A stretch of DNA of 64,000 nucleotides from Fragilariopsis cylindrus CCMP1102. Taxonomy: Eukaryota; Bacillariophyta; Bacillariophyceae; Bacillariales; Bacillariaceae. Where the stretch lies: contig FMBT01000290.1 in assembly GCA_900095095.1 (NCBI GenBank), forward strand, positions 248,001 through 312,000. Direction: 5' to 3'. Below the pieces are notes generated by a model that was not told where the DNA came from, searched no databases, and saw only the letters and a program-made list of their open reading frames with translations. The position numbers were made by a program, and so were the translations under genes. Shown here one piece after another: positions 1 to 11,271 of the stretch; within the stretch, counting starts at the first letter, position 1; the number at the start of each line of letters is the position of its first letter.

Positions 1-1
1 T

Positions 2-142
2 GGTGAATTAAAAACGTTCAAAAAACCAAAGAAGGTCGTCGATGGTGATTATGAAGGTAAATGGGAAGTTGATGCTCTTGACATACACCAAGCAGAGGAG
101 AAGGCAAAGGGGGAGGCAAATGAACCTAAAAAGTTGAAATAA
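2..142 (+). CDS. 3' end of an unknown gene (partial)
   Basis: The reading frame is open from the window edge to a TAA at 140-142 and gives 46 residues. The end is hydrophilic and Lys/Glu-rich. A D-G-D-Y-E-G-K-W-E stretch weakly recalls calnexin/calreticulin-type repeats, but this is too little to assign a family. The last four residues are KKLK, which would fit a dilysine ER-retrieval signal if the protein were a type I membrane protein; no membrane segment is visible in this fragment. The start and most of the gene lie outside the window. Confidence 0.45.
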   Translation, partial: GELKTFKKPKKVVDGDYEGKWEVDALDIHQAEEKAKGEANEPKKLK

Positions 143-618
143 AGAGGAAGGATGAATGAATGAAAAGAATCCAGCATATATATATATATATACGTACACA
201 ACTGGAACGATGAAAACGAAAGGATATAAACTCTTTCTCGATAGGTTCAACACATATTATAATTAGTATATCATTATACTGTATACAAGTTTTTGTTACA
301 AGTACTACTGATTTGTTACTATATATACACCATTTATAATTACAGCATAGAGCTACAGTACTTGTTCTTCGAGTAGTTTCGTTGCTAATACATTTTTTGC
401 TTTATCATTCCGTGAGTCGAGTCCCGCTTGAATACGATTCAAAACAATTCTCAAAATGCCGAACAAACGAGAAGACATAAAAAGCAAATCCCATTTTTAT
501 GAGAGAAGATGGGATTTCGAGATGATTGCACTCTTCAACTCTCACCTTCAGCTAGCCATCATTCCAACTAAGTTAAAAGAGGTCGTGACAGTATAGTAGT
601 ACACTACTTTTATCTTTC
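143..618. other. Intergenic region with a TA tract
   Basis: This is AT-rich spacer between two genes on the same strand. A TA dinucleotide tract lies at about 176-192. I see no RNA gene or further coding exon. Confidence 0.5.
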
Positions 619-1203
619 ATGGTATCTGATAATGCTACGGCAGCGGCGAGAGGCCGATGTCGAGACATCGACGATGACGACGTCCCCAACAACAACACAA
701 GCAATCCAGCAGATGAGCATATAATTTATATTTCTCGAAAAGTCGGAAAGGCTAATCCAAAACGTGATGCTCTATTATTTTTTGGATTTTTAATGTTCGT
801 ATTTCTAATTTCATATCAAACAGGAGATGTTGGATACAGTATGAATAGTGATAATAATAATGCTTCTAACGATGATAATGACAATGATGACAATAACGGT
901 GGTAACAAAAATAAGAATAATAGCAATCGTCGTCATCATTCTTCAGCAGCAATTAATGGATGGGGAAATCGACGAAAACAATTAAGGCGTGCATTATTGA
1001 ATCCCTTGGTGACTATCATGAACAATTATCTGAGTAGAAATGGTATTAATAACAGTGACGATTTACATAATTGTGATTATTATTTAGGCTCATCGTCAAT
1101 GATCTCATCATCATCATCCTACGAGGATGATGATGATGGAGGGTCATCATCCTGGGGAATATTTGCAGGAAGAAATTATCTAGTAGGGGAATTAATTTTA
1201 ATG

Positions 1204-1235
<32 letters not shown>

Positions 1236-3137
1236 CCATCATCATCGTACCACCCAAAAAGATAATAATGAAGAAGAAGAAGAAGAAAAGAAATCTTTCC
1301 AATCAATAGCGACAATAATACAACCACTGTCTTTTCTTCTTAAACCGCATTCAATATTATCAAACGTAAGATGGGATTCTATTATTTCGTCTTCATCGTC
1401 GAAGGAGGAGGAGAAGAAGAAGACTGAAGCATCATCATCATCATCGTCATCGTCATCCCTGGTAGCCACACGAGATATTAGAGAAGGAGAAGAACTATTT
1501 CTTTCATGGAATGATCATCCGTATTATAACTCTCTACAGTCGTCGTCGTCGTCCTCCTCCTCCTCATCCTCAACTTATTCCTCCCCAATACTTAATGGCG
1601 ATGGTGTTAATAATAGCGATACATCTTACGATTATAACTTCGCCAATCGTTTACCTACTCTTGAACATTACCGTCGAGCTGATGATCTTATTAGGGATGC
1701 TATATCTGTATACTTGAGCAGCAGCAGTAGTAGCAACAACAACAACAATAATAATAGTAATAATAATGGTGATACTCAAGAAATCAACAACAATAGAAAC
1801 AAAAATAATAATCGCCGAAACCAATACAGCCACGGTGGTAGAAACAATGCAAGATGGAATAAGAACAATGCAAAAGCAAAGAAAAAGAAACAACAAAAGA
1901 ATAATATTTTGATACATCAGGATATAAAAAGTGGATTACTTTTATTGCAACGAGCTGTTGCTCGATATGATCATCCGTTAGTAGCAAAATTGTTACCCAC
2001 CACGGAACATGCATTAAAGAAGTATCATCAGGAATATAATAATATTATTGATAAACCGTCATCATCGCTGTTGTCGACTCCGATGTCGATATTGGGGTCC
2101 TTAAACAATAAAACTGTTGTATCCTTAGCAGTGAACGCTCAATGCATGAGTCATATTCGATGGGCAAAGTCATCATCAACATCATCATCATCACCTGCGC
2201 CGACACCACAGATTGAGAAGGACATCACGACGACAGTAGGAGAAGATAATCTCGACGATTCCTTCTCATCATCTTCTTCATCGCAACCCCATCAACAAAT
2301 AGTGTCAAAGGCAAATGGGTTCCTACATGGTGATGTATTGGCTATAGTGCCACTTTTGATCTTGCAAGATGCAACATCATCTATAGAAGAGAAACATGAT
2401 GATGAATCATGTTCTGCATCGTCATCATGTACTACTGCTATTGTTGACACTTGCATTCCCTTACAGGAGCAGTATTCAGCGAGGACGTCGTTGTCCTCTT
2501 CCACATTGTCATTATGTCCATTATTTGGTATTCAAGAAGTCACTCAAGATCCAAAACGTGCCAATGTCAAATATATGTGGAGTACTACTAATGATGATTC
2601 TATTATGGGACAAAAAACACTGCGATCATTCCTACTAATATCATCGGAAGAGGAAGATCACAAAGAAAGACAATTGCAGCTAAAAGGAACACTATTAAAG
2701 GTAAGCTGGGGGAGGGGAGGGAGATGGACGTCTCTTCTATTTTTCAAAATGGAAGAAAATAACAGGAAAAGTCAACTCGCTCACTCTTCACAATAAAAAT
2801 ATTTTTTCTATCGTTTTTATTTCTTTGATACAGAAATATCCTCTTTCAATGACCTGGAATTTGGTAGCATTACGAGATATTCAGCAGAATGAAACAGTAT
2901 GTATAATCAAAGACCATACATTATAGATGTTGATCTCGCGAATGTGACGATGTCTTTGTTAATTTTTTATTGCGTCTCTCTGTGCCGTTTTCCCTCAAAA
3001 GGCTCATTTCGTCCCTTTCCTTTTTGCTTTGATTTGCTTTGATTCCTTCGTGATGAATAAATAATCATAACCAGCTTGTTGTTTATCAACCCGAAAACAT
3101 CCTTCATGTCGACACTAAGTTGAAGATAACAACGTGA
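619..3137 (+). CDS. SET-domain-like protein with N-terminal membrane anchor (3 exons)
   Basis: Exons are 619-2700, 2834-2896 and 3075-3137, both introns in phase 0, giving 735 residues. A hydrophobic segment near residues 52-66 (LLFFGFLMFVFLISY) suggests a membrane anchor. The motif GIFAGRNYLVGELI and, after a long insert, LVATRDIREGEELFLSW look like the start and end of a SET fold. A second, weaker pair follows: GFLHGDVLAIVPLL, then across the introns LVALRDIQQNETLVVYQP. This suggests two degenerate SET-like units. Homopolymer runs (14 His near 1205-1246, and Ser, Asn, Asp) interrupt the domains. The catalytic Asn-His-Ser/Thr core of active SET methyltransferases is not recognisable, so activity is doubtful. 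The exon choice is supported because splicing rebuilds the second RDI..E motif. Confidence 0.6.
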
Positions 3138-3399
3138 GATGAATAAAAAGCTGTTTTTGTCTATAAGAAAACGTTGAGTGCACCGGTAGTAGATACATGT
3201 GCGAAGAATGGTTTAGCTCGGAAGATGATAATTAGTTTAGGATTAAAAAGATCTTCCTTAAATTATCGCTGGAGGAAAATGCGATAAGATTCCAGCATCT
3301 CTCGCAGAGCACTAAACTATAAACACTACTAGTACTTTAAGTATATCGATTAAATATAATATGACTCTTTTTTATTTTGATTAAGCAATTATCTATATT

Positions 3400-4743
3400 T
3401 TATCGTCTCCACAACCCGTTCTGTTTTGCCGTTTGGAACATACCAACTATAGCTTCTTTTTCGGTCTGACTTATGTCGGGATGCCATATATCAACTAATA
3501 AAACAACCCTCGTTTCGTTTGTATCATTCCATACCTCATGATCGTATGCATCGTCTAATACCAAAGCTTTGTTGGTTTGATACGATCGTATCGAATTCGC
3601 TACACGTATTCCACAATATGGAAGTCCAGTCTTTACGTTGATATCATCATTGTCATTATCATCACCATCTTCCTTCTTCGAAGATGATACAACAATTGGT
3701 AAATGTATACGTAGTCTAAGATTCGTTGGTGCATTATGCGGGGCTATTTTTGCATCCGGACCGAGAGAAGAAAAGAAAGAAAATCCAAATGGCGTACCCT
3801 CAAAGAGTTGATGATTATTATTCGATTGACGCAGTCCCTCATTTATAATCCTTGAAGTTTCGGGAAATTTTAAGACGAAATGGCCCTGAATGTTTCTACA
3901 TATGCATTGTTATCGGTTATCGGATAGAACATAGTACAAGTGATGTGAGAAAAATTTACTTCATTCTCGAAAAAATTTGAATAATACACGCTATTTCTCA
4001 TTCCATTTTTTTCTATCTCTTACCCTTTTGATAGGTACGTGTACCAATCCCACTGCCCTTCGTGTAATTTACTATTATCTTTATTATTGTGATCTTGAAG
4101 ACCATCATAATCTGAATTCATTGTTGGTGCGACACGTAAATATTCTTCTCTGATAGTATCAACATTTGATTCTAAATATTCCACTACTTTGGTTACCATA
4201 GGATCGTTGTATGCGATCCGCCTGGGTTGTGTTGAATTTTCAGGAGAATCACTCGTCCAAAATGCTTCGTTCGCATGAATCAAAATGAACAACAACAACG
4301 AAAACAAAGCAAAAGACGCATTACAAGAAAATATTTTTCCTTCATTTTTGAGTACATTACTTGCATTATTATTTGTGTAGAACACACTTTTCTGATTCTA
4401 TTTTAACGACAAACAAAGAAACAAAACAAAATATATTTAATTTAGACTTACGTAAAGAACGCAATCCAGGCAAGAATAATAGACTTGGATGTGGTCGAGC
4501 TGCCGGTGTCCGTAACAGTGAAGGACCTTGAATGACGTCAACAGGCGCAGGTGGCATGTCAGCATCCCTGTCGATGTTGTTGTTGTCGTTGTTGTTGTTG
4601 TTTTCCGGCGCAGAAGATGAGAAAAAGTGGTTTGTCGTTGTCGTTGTTGTCGTTGTTGTCGTCGTCGTCAGTATCTTCGTAGCTAACGGCGTTATCCTTT
4701 TTGAGGAGATAATCCTACTCGAGTTGCGAAGAATCATCATCAT
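3400..4743 (-). CDS. Aspartyl/asparaginyl beta-hydroxylase-like 2-oxoglutarate oxygenase (3 exons)
   Basis: Exons are 4743-4452, 4264-4024 and 3895-3400; they join in phases 1 and 2 and give 342 residues. The family uses Fe(II) and 2-oxoglutarate to hydroxylate Asp/Asn residues. Visible motifs are FLPGLRSL.P near the first splice, IREEYLRVAP, IAPHNAPTNLRLRIHLP with the first iron-binding His, and VLDDAYDHEVWN with the second His, followed by R.VLLVDIWHP, which is diagnostic of the family. The N-terminus (MMMILRNSSRIISSKR) is basic and could be a mitochondrial presequence; a Thr run follows. The second acceptor was chosen because it restores PFWTSD. The stretch from 4264 to 4385 is also open and encodes a hydrophobic segment, so an alternative first exon is possible. 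Confidence 0.8.
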
Positions 4744-5635
4744 CTTGGGTCAATTCCTAGGTTAGAGATTCGTTTTACTGCTGGTTGATTTCCTGTAAAT
4801 AAAAGCTATCGATGTACACCACTCGTCTTGCCATTGACTATCCTATTCGATATGTTTTCTCTGAAGGCTGATTCACATTTTCAATTTGATGTGTTGTTTA
4901 ATTTTTCGCTTTTTCTTCCTAGTCGTCGTTAGTCCCGCGTGTTTGCGAAAAACAAATAAAATGAACAAAACAAAACAAAAAGAGCCCTCTTTCGTCTTTC
5001 AGAATTATCTTTACCAGTACTCTTTTTCGTATTTACTACCGTATTTGAGTATGTGTACAATTACTGTAATCCCTAGTCGATCCTTGTGTTGTTCTGTGTT
5101 ATGTTCTTTTTGCTTTTGTGTCGTTGTCGAGTTCTTTGCTGATCTTGTGGTGTGTGTTGTGTGTTTCGCTTTATGAGGAACGTTCCAGTATTTCTGTATC
5201 TCACTGTCTCACTGTCTCACTGTCTCACTGTCTCACTGTCACACTATCTCACTTTCACACTTCTTCTAAAGCGCAAAGAGAAGCGATTTGTTTGGACTTT
5301 GTTTTGATTTGTGGTACTCCGAGGAAAAAGAGAGAAGGATATCTACTCAACTTCAACGACTACTTTATTAAAAAGGATTTTCAGTTTTTAGGATTTGTAT
5401 TCTCGAAGAACTTTGAAGTACAATAGAGTATGCTGACACTCGAGTTTTTAGAATTTGTAAATTCCTTCTCGAAGTAAGTTAGATCTTTTCTCTAATTTAA
5501 TCAGGAACAATTCTGTAAAAGATTTTGTGTAACTATTATTCTATAAACCTTCGTCGCCTAATACTATATTGGTACAGAAGCAGATTTCTCAAACCTTCCA
5601 GCAGTGTGAATAATATAGTACTGGTCGCAAAAATC
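4744..5635. other. Intergenic region and 5' flank of the secreted-protein gene
   Basis: Spacer between divergent genes. It holds a run of CTCACTGT units and one arm of an inverted repeat (listed separately). Open frames here (for example 4886-5176) have no domain, no convincing start and poor codon texture, so I do not call them genes. Confidence 0.5.
5198..5272 (+). repeat. Left inverted-repeat arm with CTCACTGT tandem units
   Basis: Positions 5199-5238 carry about five tandem CTCACTGT units. Positions 5239-5272 are a perfect 34-base reverse complement of 6219-6252. Similarity continues outward in the form of GTGAGACAGT-like units on the other arm. The two arms enclose the secreted-protein gene at 5636-6136. 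Confidence 0.8.
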
Positions 5636-6136
5636 ATGTTCCTTCGTGTTGCTCTTTTCTTGCTACTGACTGGAATTGTATCAGTGACTGCCCAGTGTTT
5701 GTATGAAGGGGATGGTTGCAGTCGATGCTCTATTTCTGATGACGCCCTCGTATGGAATTTGGTGTGCCCCGATTTCTGTGGCCCTGGGCGCACCTTTACT
5801 TTTATTCAACTGGTATCATATGCCGACTTCAATGGTTTTCAAACACCCGTCTTCACGACAGTTACGGAGGTCAGCGGGTGCATCGATAATGACAACTTTC
5901 TGGCATTCTTGGATAGCAAGGGAGCATATATTTACAATTTTTCGAGGGAGCAACAATCCATACCAGGGACATGGTCGTGCCAAGAGGTGTGTTCTACCGC
6001 TGTTGACAACAAGAACAGCGATAATGTATCGACGAGCCCAATGCCCATATCGGATGATCCTCCTATCTCGGCGGCCCTTGTCAATACAGGTACTCTTGGT
6101 ATCTTGGTGATGGTTTTCCTGGCGTTGGTGTTCTAA
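5636..6136 (+). CDS. Small Cys-rich secreted protein, probably surface anchored
   Basis: The protein has 166 residues in a single exon. I start at ATG 5636 because it gives a clean signal peptide (MFLRVALFLLLTGIVSVTA before QC); the frame is open upstream to 5525 but without such a signal. The mature part has about nine Cys (CLYEGDGCSRC, LVCPDFCGPG, GCIDN, WSCQEVC), so a disulfide-bonded ectodomain is likely. The C-terminus is a hydrophobic stretch with no cytoplasmic tail (ISAALVNTGTLGILVMVFLALVF, shown here only in part by its ends ISAAL and LALVF), typical of GPI-anchored proteins. I do not recognise the family. The gene sits between inverted-repeat arms at 5198-5272 and 6219-6275, so it may be part of a mobile or invertible unit. 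Confidence 0.6.
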   Translation: MFLRVALFLLLTGIVSVTAQCLYEGDGCSRCSISDDALVWNLVCPDFCGPGRTFTFIQLVSYADFNGFQTPVFTTVTEVSGCIDNDNFLAFLDSKGAYIYNFSREQQSIPGTWSCQEVCSTAVDNKNSDNVSTSPMPISDDPPISAALVNTGTLGILVMVFLALVF

Positions 6137-6218
6137 GATGCCACTGCTTAGTGGTTCCGGCCTGCAACCGTGGGGAAGCATGGAACTTCGACTGGTAGAC
6201 GTTGTATTCAATACAATG

Positions 6219-6275
6219 CTTTAGAAGAAGTGTGAAAGTGAGATAGTGTGAAAGTGAGACAGTAAAAAGTGAGAC
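6219..6275 (-). repeat. Right inverted-repeat arm
   Basis: The first 34 bases (6219-6252) are the exact reverse complement of 5239-5272. The outer part (6253-6275) keeps degenerate GTGAGAC units matching the tandem units of the left arm. It begins about 80 bases after the stop of the secreted-protein gene. Confidence 0.8.
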
Positions 6276-6886
6276 GATAAAGAAAAAATTGACACGATAT
6301 CACTCAAAAAACTAAATAATGCCCAAAAAATAACTAGCAAATACAGTACTAGTAAAACTATACATCATTCAACTGTGTGCAACTCTATCAATAAACAATT
6401 TCTTTCAAAATTTGAAGGTTCCATCTAAACTATTATTCTACACAGATTTTATATATCAACATCCATAAGGTTCTACCCTAGCATATTTCCTGGTGAAATA
6501 GGCAACCTGATAGACTAAATTAGCATGTGTGAAATGCAGGTTAAAAAAATCAAGATTGACCATTGAACGTGTTAATAACACACGCTAAATTTTTACGCGA
6601 TAGCGCGGTTGAAATCAGCGTTGACCGGAGGAAGTAATATCGTGGGATCAATAAGGCAACATGGGTGCCTCTCGCGACTAATTTTCAGAATACATCATCT
6701 TCGATCAAATATGTGTTGGGACACCCAAGAATCCGTCATCTTCAGCACTAAGGAACGGCAATCGTAATCCTCGTGGCAACAAAAGAATAACTTATTGTAC
6801 CGTATGGCACATCCTTGATTTGATGAGAACCTATTGAGCGTCCGTTCGGTTTATTCCCGAGACAAGACCAAGATCCAATCCAAAAC
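6276..6886. other. Intergenic region
   Basis: AT-rich spacer between two genes on the same strand. I see no RNA gene, repeat array or credible exon in it. Confidence 0.45.
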
Positions 6887-7945
6887 ATGGCTGATTCCGA
6901 ATATAATAATAGAGGAGAAGAAATTAGAAGAAGAACAAAAACTCCAAACGCTATCAATATTTCTAATTCTATTCGTCACTCTAGTAGTGGTAGTAGGAGT
7001 AGTACTAACAGTGCTGTAAGTAGACAAGATCTCGCTGGGGGGCAAAAATATCGTGATGATGATAATGATGATAATGATGATGAGTATGATAATGATGTTA
7101 AAACCAATAATAAAAAAATAAGGTATTATTGGATATTATTGGTTCGAAAATGGAAACAATTTACATCCTACATCTATAATTCGACTGTTATTTTTGTAGC
7201 AGAATTTATATCTAATATATTATCACAACCAAATTTACAAGATTTATTTTGTGAAATTATTGTCCGTGCTATTAATGCATTTATGGATCAAGATGATATC
7301 GGTGCGAAGATGGATGATACAGCACGACGTGTACTTTATGATCGTGATAAAGCTAGACATACAGCTAAAGCATTAGGGAAAGAGGTTGTACCAATGGTAA
7401 CAGGGTAAGTCATATATGTATGTATAATGTCGTTATTATGATGTTATTGTAATCTTGTATTGTATTTCGTCAGTATCTGTTTCGTCGTCGTCGTCGTCGT
7501 CATCGCCGCCTTTTTCCTTTTTTTCCCCTCTCGACAGAGTCTTATTTGATCTATATTCACACATCTCACCATCTAACTTCTCTTTAACTACTGTACCATT
7601 TATCAATACTAAAACAAAACAAAAAGATTTGTTGGTGGTGTTGCTTCATCATTTACACCATCAGTTCTTAAAAAACGAAATAGGCAGCAGCAACAAAAAA
7701 AGAAGAATAAAGATCGTATTAAAAACGAGAGCAAGGATAGTTCCACCCTAACAATGTCAGGTGATTCCGAATTAGATGATCTTGATGAAGAAGAAGGAGA
7801 AGAAGAACATGAAAATGCAAACACAAACACAAACAAAGACCTGGAAGATGTTGTGATCGCGAGGACGACGATCGGTGCTCCTTCCCCTCCTGCTCCTCCT
7901 ACTGCTACTAGTAGTGACTTTTTTTCTTTCAAAAAATTCAAATAA
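6887..7945 (+). CDS. Conserved hypothetical protein (2 exons)
   Basis: Exons are 6887-7404 and 7627-7945 (GTAAGT donor, AAAAAG acceptor, phase 2), giving 278 residues. The N-terminal 75 residues are low complexity (Ser, then Asp/Asn). The middle, residues about 80-190, is well ordered: a basic and aromatic segment, then FVAEFISNILSQ, NLQDLFCEIIVRAINAF, DDIGAKMDDTARRVL and TAKALGKEVVPMVTG. The intron falls in the last motif and splicing continues it as GFVGGVASSF. The tail is a Lys/Gln-rich then acidic stretch ending in FSFKKFK. The amphipathic middle could sit on a membrane. I do not recognise a named family. Confidence 0.6.
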
Positions 7946-9822
7946 AATAGAATAATATGTATTGCTGTTGAAGCAAGTCGAAATAATGGGATAGGTACAT
8001 CTCTACTGCCAATCACATGGAATATACACTAAAGAAAACCCCTTTGTTTCCCATTTATCTTATTTTATATTTAACTCTTAAATTTCAGTTCTACTATTAC
8101 TTTTCCATTATTCTCGCAAAAACACAATATTTCTATCCCTTTATTTTTTCTAATTCCACAAGATAAAATTGTATGTACAATTATATACAAACTCAAATAT
8201 CCTTATTCATTTCATACTCATATCCATTCATCATGTATAACTTCAAAAGAACACCCTCAATCTTAATCTACTCTTAACCCCCCCCCCCCCCCCCCTAACA
8301 GTCACAATTGACCTTTCAGAACAATTAGCACTTGTACATGACTTCTTTCCATACAACTAACTGTGCTACTGTACTACCACTATCTTCACCATGCCCACGA
8401 CCACCAGCAACAATGACACTGTCTCCACCGTGCCCTCGATTCACCAACAACAATTATGTTACAACAGTTGTTGAATATGCATTGCCATCTCACAAACCAA
8501 CCCTATCTACCAGCTGACCACAATCCACTTGTCATTCCCTTGCTGTCAGATGTCACTGCTCACATAGAACCAAAAAGTTTATGACAGGTCCAAAACCGGG
8601 CATTTCTGCCTACAACTTCCTACAATATTTTTTTGGTTGGCAATACCAGCAATTTGTATACACTTTCATCTTCCTTACCAGGCATATGATATGCTGCGGC
8701 TGCCCAGACACTACCTCATTCTGCAAGAAGAATGTTCATTTTCTTCTAACACTGTATCTGTATCCTGGAGGATGACATGGTCAAAAATTATGCTCTACTC
8801 AAACATGAAATCCACAATTATTTAAAAATCTACCGCTCCATTCCTCTCTGTCTTAAAAAGATGAGAGGGACAACAGTTGACTGGCCAATTATTCTATGTT
8901 GTGGACCTCTCAAAACACATGGTAGATGCAACAACAACTAACTTGATTTGTTACCACAGCATCAACCTACCTTGCACTGTTGGCCAAGAAACATGCACAT
9001 GGCAAATGTGTCGTATGCAATAAATGTTACCTTGTTTTGCATAAAGCATGCGCTAAATTTAAAATTGGGACCTTCTCAATACATGGAGACATTAATGGGT
9101 CTTATCGTCATGGCAACAAAAATGGGTCAAAGTCTATTCCTTTCCTACTCTCTACTTTTTATGCAACAGGCCATGTACCGATGGCCAAGGCTATCACACA
9201 AGAATTCCCTTACTCAAGCTGGAGCAAAGTCACTCACTGGGTATCTCAATTTTGGACAAGGATTCCAACCATGTTTTTCTGGTAAATCAAAAGTTGAAAT
9301 CAAAGCAATATTGGAACAATTTCAAAAGGAAAACAAGGAAAGAAAGGATCGTGGGACATCATCTCTATCCACAATGAGGAAAATAAAACACCCCTCTTTC
9401 TGCTCTCTCTCTCTCTCTCTCTCTCTCTCTGCTCTCTCTCTTTGTTTGTTTGTTTCTTTCTACATTAAATTTTTTTCTGTCTGTTTTGTCACGTTCGTCT
9501 GCTTTGCACGTCAAGTAAGCAAACACACAAATTACGTAATAGTAGTAGTAGATACTACGATAGTACGTCGTGTAATCGCTGTGAGTTGAGAGGAGGATAA
9601 TACTGTATCACTCAACGGTAATAAAAATGTCTTCAAAAAATGTGATACTGGAGATGCTCGCTACAAAATGGATGTCGAGCCACCAAGTGAGTGAGGAATA
9701 TGCACGCGTCAGGTTCGCGAACTGGCAATTGTAAAAAGCCACTTACTTCAAACAACGGCCATATCAGAGCACCAATCATCAAGAGCTGCGCGTTCACCCT
9801 TCAAGCAAACTTTTTGTTTACT
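7946..9822. other. Repeat-rich intergenic region
   Basis: It contains an 18-base C homopolymer (8278-8295) and a CT tract (9403-9430). Between these lies broken coding-like sequence, listed separately. No intact gene is visible. Confidence 0.5.
8300..9350 (+). pseudogene. Decayed transposase-like coding sequence
   Basis: Short open frames in all three forward frames overlap and appear to continue one another (8332-8517, 8581-8825, 8948-9589, 8980-9285), which suggests an ancestral reading frame broken by stops and frameshifts. The best piece is at 8980-9285: KHAHGKCVVCNKCYLVLHKAC, a Cys/His cluster recalling the C-terminal Cys-rich motif of piggyBac-type transposases. Around 8840-8930 there is TTVDWPIIL. 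No catalytic Asp residues can be placed with confidence. It lies directly beside two non-autonomous DNA elements. It could instead be a decayed host gene. Confidence 0.3.
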
Positions 9823-9922
9823 GGGAGGCGCACTGTGAAGACGGTTTTTTCGCCAAAAAAAAGTAGCCACGCGCCAACTCTTTTTTTGAGGAGGATGCGA
9901 TGCAACTTAAAAAAATGACTCA
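9823..9922 (+). repeat. Left terminal inverted repeat
   Basis: 100 bases, the exact reverse complement of 11272-11371, including the lengths of its T6, A8, T7 and A7 runs. It starts GGGAGGCG and its inner end is ATGACTCA. Confidence 0.9.
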
Positions 9923-10009
9923 CTTTAAAAAAAAAAAAATTCAGTCACTTTGAAAAAAAATATTTCAGATTCATTTTCAATTTGCAGTTTTCAATAACTG
10001 CATTATGTT

Positions 10010-10507
10010 TTTTCTTCTGAAATTATTCTCTCTACACAATGCACTGAGATTAACAAGAGCCCTTAAGTAAAAAAAACCACTTTTGAAAAGTCCGAATTTT
10101 CGACCAAAAAAATAAATTTTCGCTGTACTCAATGGACTGAGATTAACACGAGCCTCTAAGTAAAAAAATCACTTTTGAAAAGTGCTAAGTAAAAATCAAA
10201 ATTTTCGACCAAAAAAATAAATTTTCGCTGTACTCAATGAACTGAGATTAACACGAGCCCCTAAGTAAAAAAAATCACTTAAAGAAAAGTCAGAATTTTC
10301 GACCAAAAAAATAAATTTTCGCTGTACACAATGAACTGAGATTAACACGAGCCCCTAAGTAAAAAAAATCACTTAAAGAAAAGTCAGAATTTTGGACCAA
10401 AAAAATAAATTTTCGCTGTACACAATGAACTGAGATTAACACGAGCCCCTAAGTAAAAAAAATCACTTTTGCTAAGTAAGTAAAAAAAATCACTTTTGAA
10501 AAGTAAG
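10010..10507 (+). repeat. Tandem array of about five 94-bp units
   Basis: The unit contains AATTTTCGACC, AAATTTTCGCTGTAC, CAATGAACTGAGATTAACAC, GAGCCCCTAAGTA and ATCACTT. The first copy is diverged, copies three and four are almost identical (period 94), and the last carries a short internal duplication of AAGTAAAAAAAATCACTT. The array lies inside the TIR element and has no open reading frame. Confidence 0.85.
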
Positions 10508-10650
10508 TTGAAAGTGCTTTATTCGCTAAGTTAAGTTAAAATATAATAATAATAATTTAATCAATGTATTTATAATTTTCATCATCTATTACTTGGTGAA
10601 CCATATGGAGCTAGTCTTTTGTACTTTTTCTTCTTTTCAATTGCTGGTAG

Positions 10651-11110
10651 TAGCAACAACTAGCCACTGGACACCAAAACGGATGGAAGATTTGAATAGC
10701 TGGTTGAATTTTAGTTTAGAAAACCGTTTCAGTCTTCTTTTCAGGGCCTTGGGGACTGGTTAGAAGTACCAGTGCAAGATTTGCTGGTGAGGAATTTTTG
10801 TTGCTGAAAAACAAATCCGATTTGAGGATGGTGGATATGAATCCAAAACGTAGCAGCAACTAGCCACTGGACACCAAAACGGATGGAAGATTTGAATAGC
10901 TGGTTGAATTTTAGTTTAGAAAACCGTTTCAGTCTTCTTTTCAGGGCCTTGTAGACTTGTTAGAAGTACCAGTAGAAGATTTGCTGATGATGAATTTTTG
11001 TTGTTGAAAAAAAATCCGACTGTTGTGTCTGTGATAAAATTGCGACCTAAAGGGTAGCTCCTGCACCAAAACGGATGGAAGATTCAGATCAAGCGTTCAA
11101 TTCTACTTTA
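10651..11110 (+). repeat. Tandem array with 200-bp period
   Basis: Two near-identical copies start at 10651 and 10851 (TAGCAACAACTAGCCACTGG and TAGCAGCAACTAGCCACTGG). A third, diverged partial copy follows, with CACCAAAACGGATGGAAG again at about 11064. It is inside the TIR element and is unrelated to the 94-bp array. Confidence 0.8.
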
Positions 11111-11271
11111 GAATAGTGTTTCAGCTTTAGAATAATATCTTGGGTATATGGTAACAGTATCAGCAAGTAGGGGGAAGAAGGTGTACAGTAGTACAGTAAT
11201 GATGTATGTTAATGGGATTTTATGATAAGAGAATAAGAGCTAAAAAAGAAAAATAATGCGCGAATTATTTC

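Noticed and set aside
4020-4385. Separate gene with membrane segment on the minus strand
   Set aside because: Its opening codon is GTG and its first half falls in an intron; the second half joins in phase to the hydroxylase exons. An alternative first exon cannot be fully excluded.
5118-5426. Open frame rich in SLSHCLTV repeats
   Set aside because: It is simply the CTCACTGT tandem tract translated.
8278-8295. Run of 18 C bases
   Set aside because: A homopolymer with no repeat unit of telomere type around it; its length may also be unreliable.
9691-9918. Open frames at 9691-9918 and 11256-11603
   Set aside because: They run through the two terminal inverted repeats and have no domain; the reading is an accident of the repeat.
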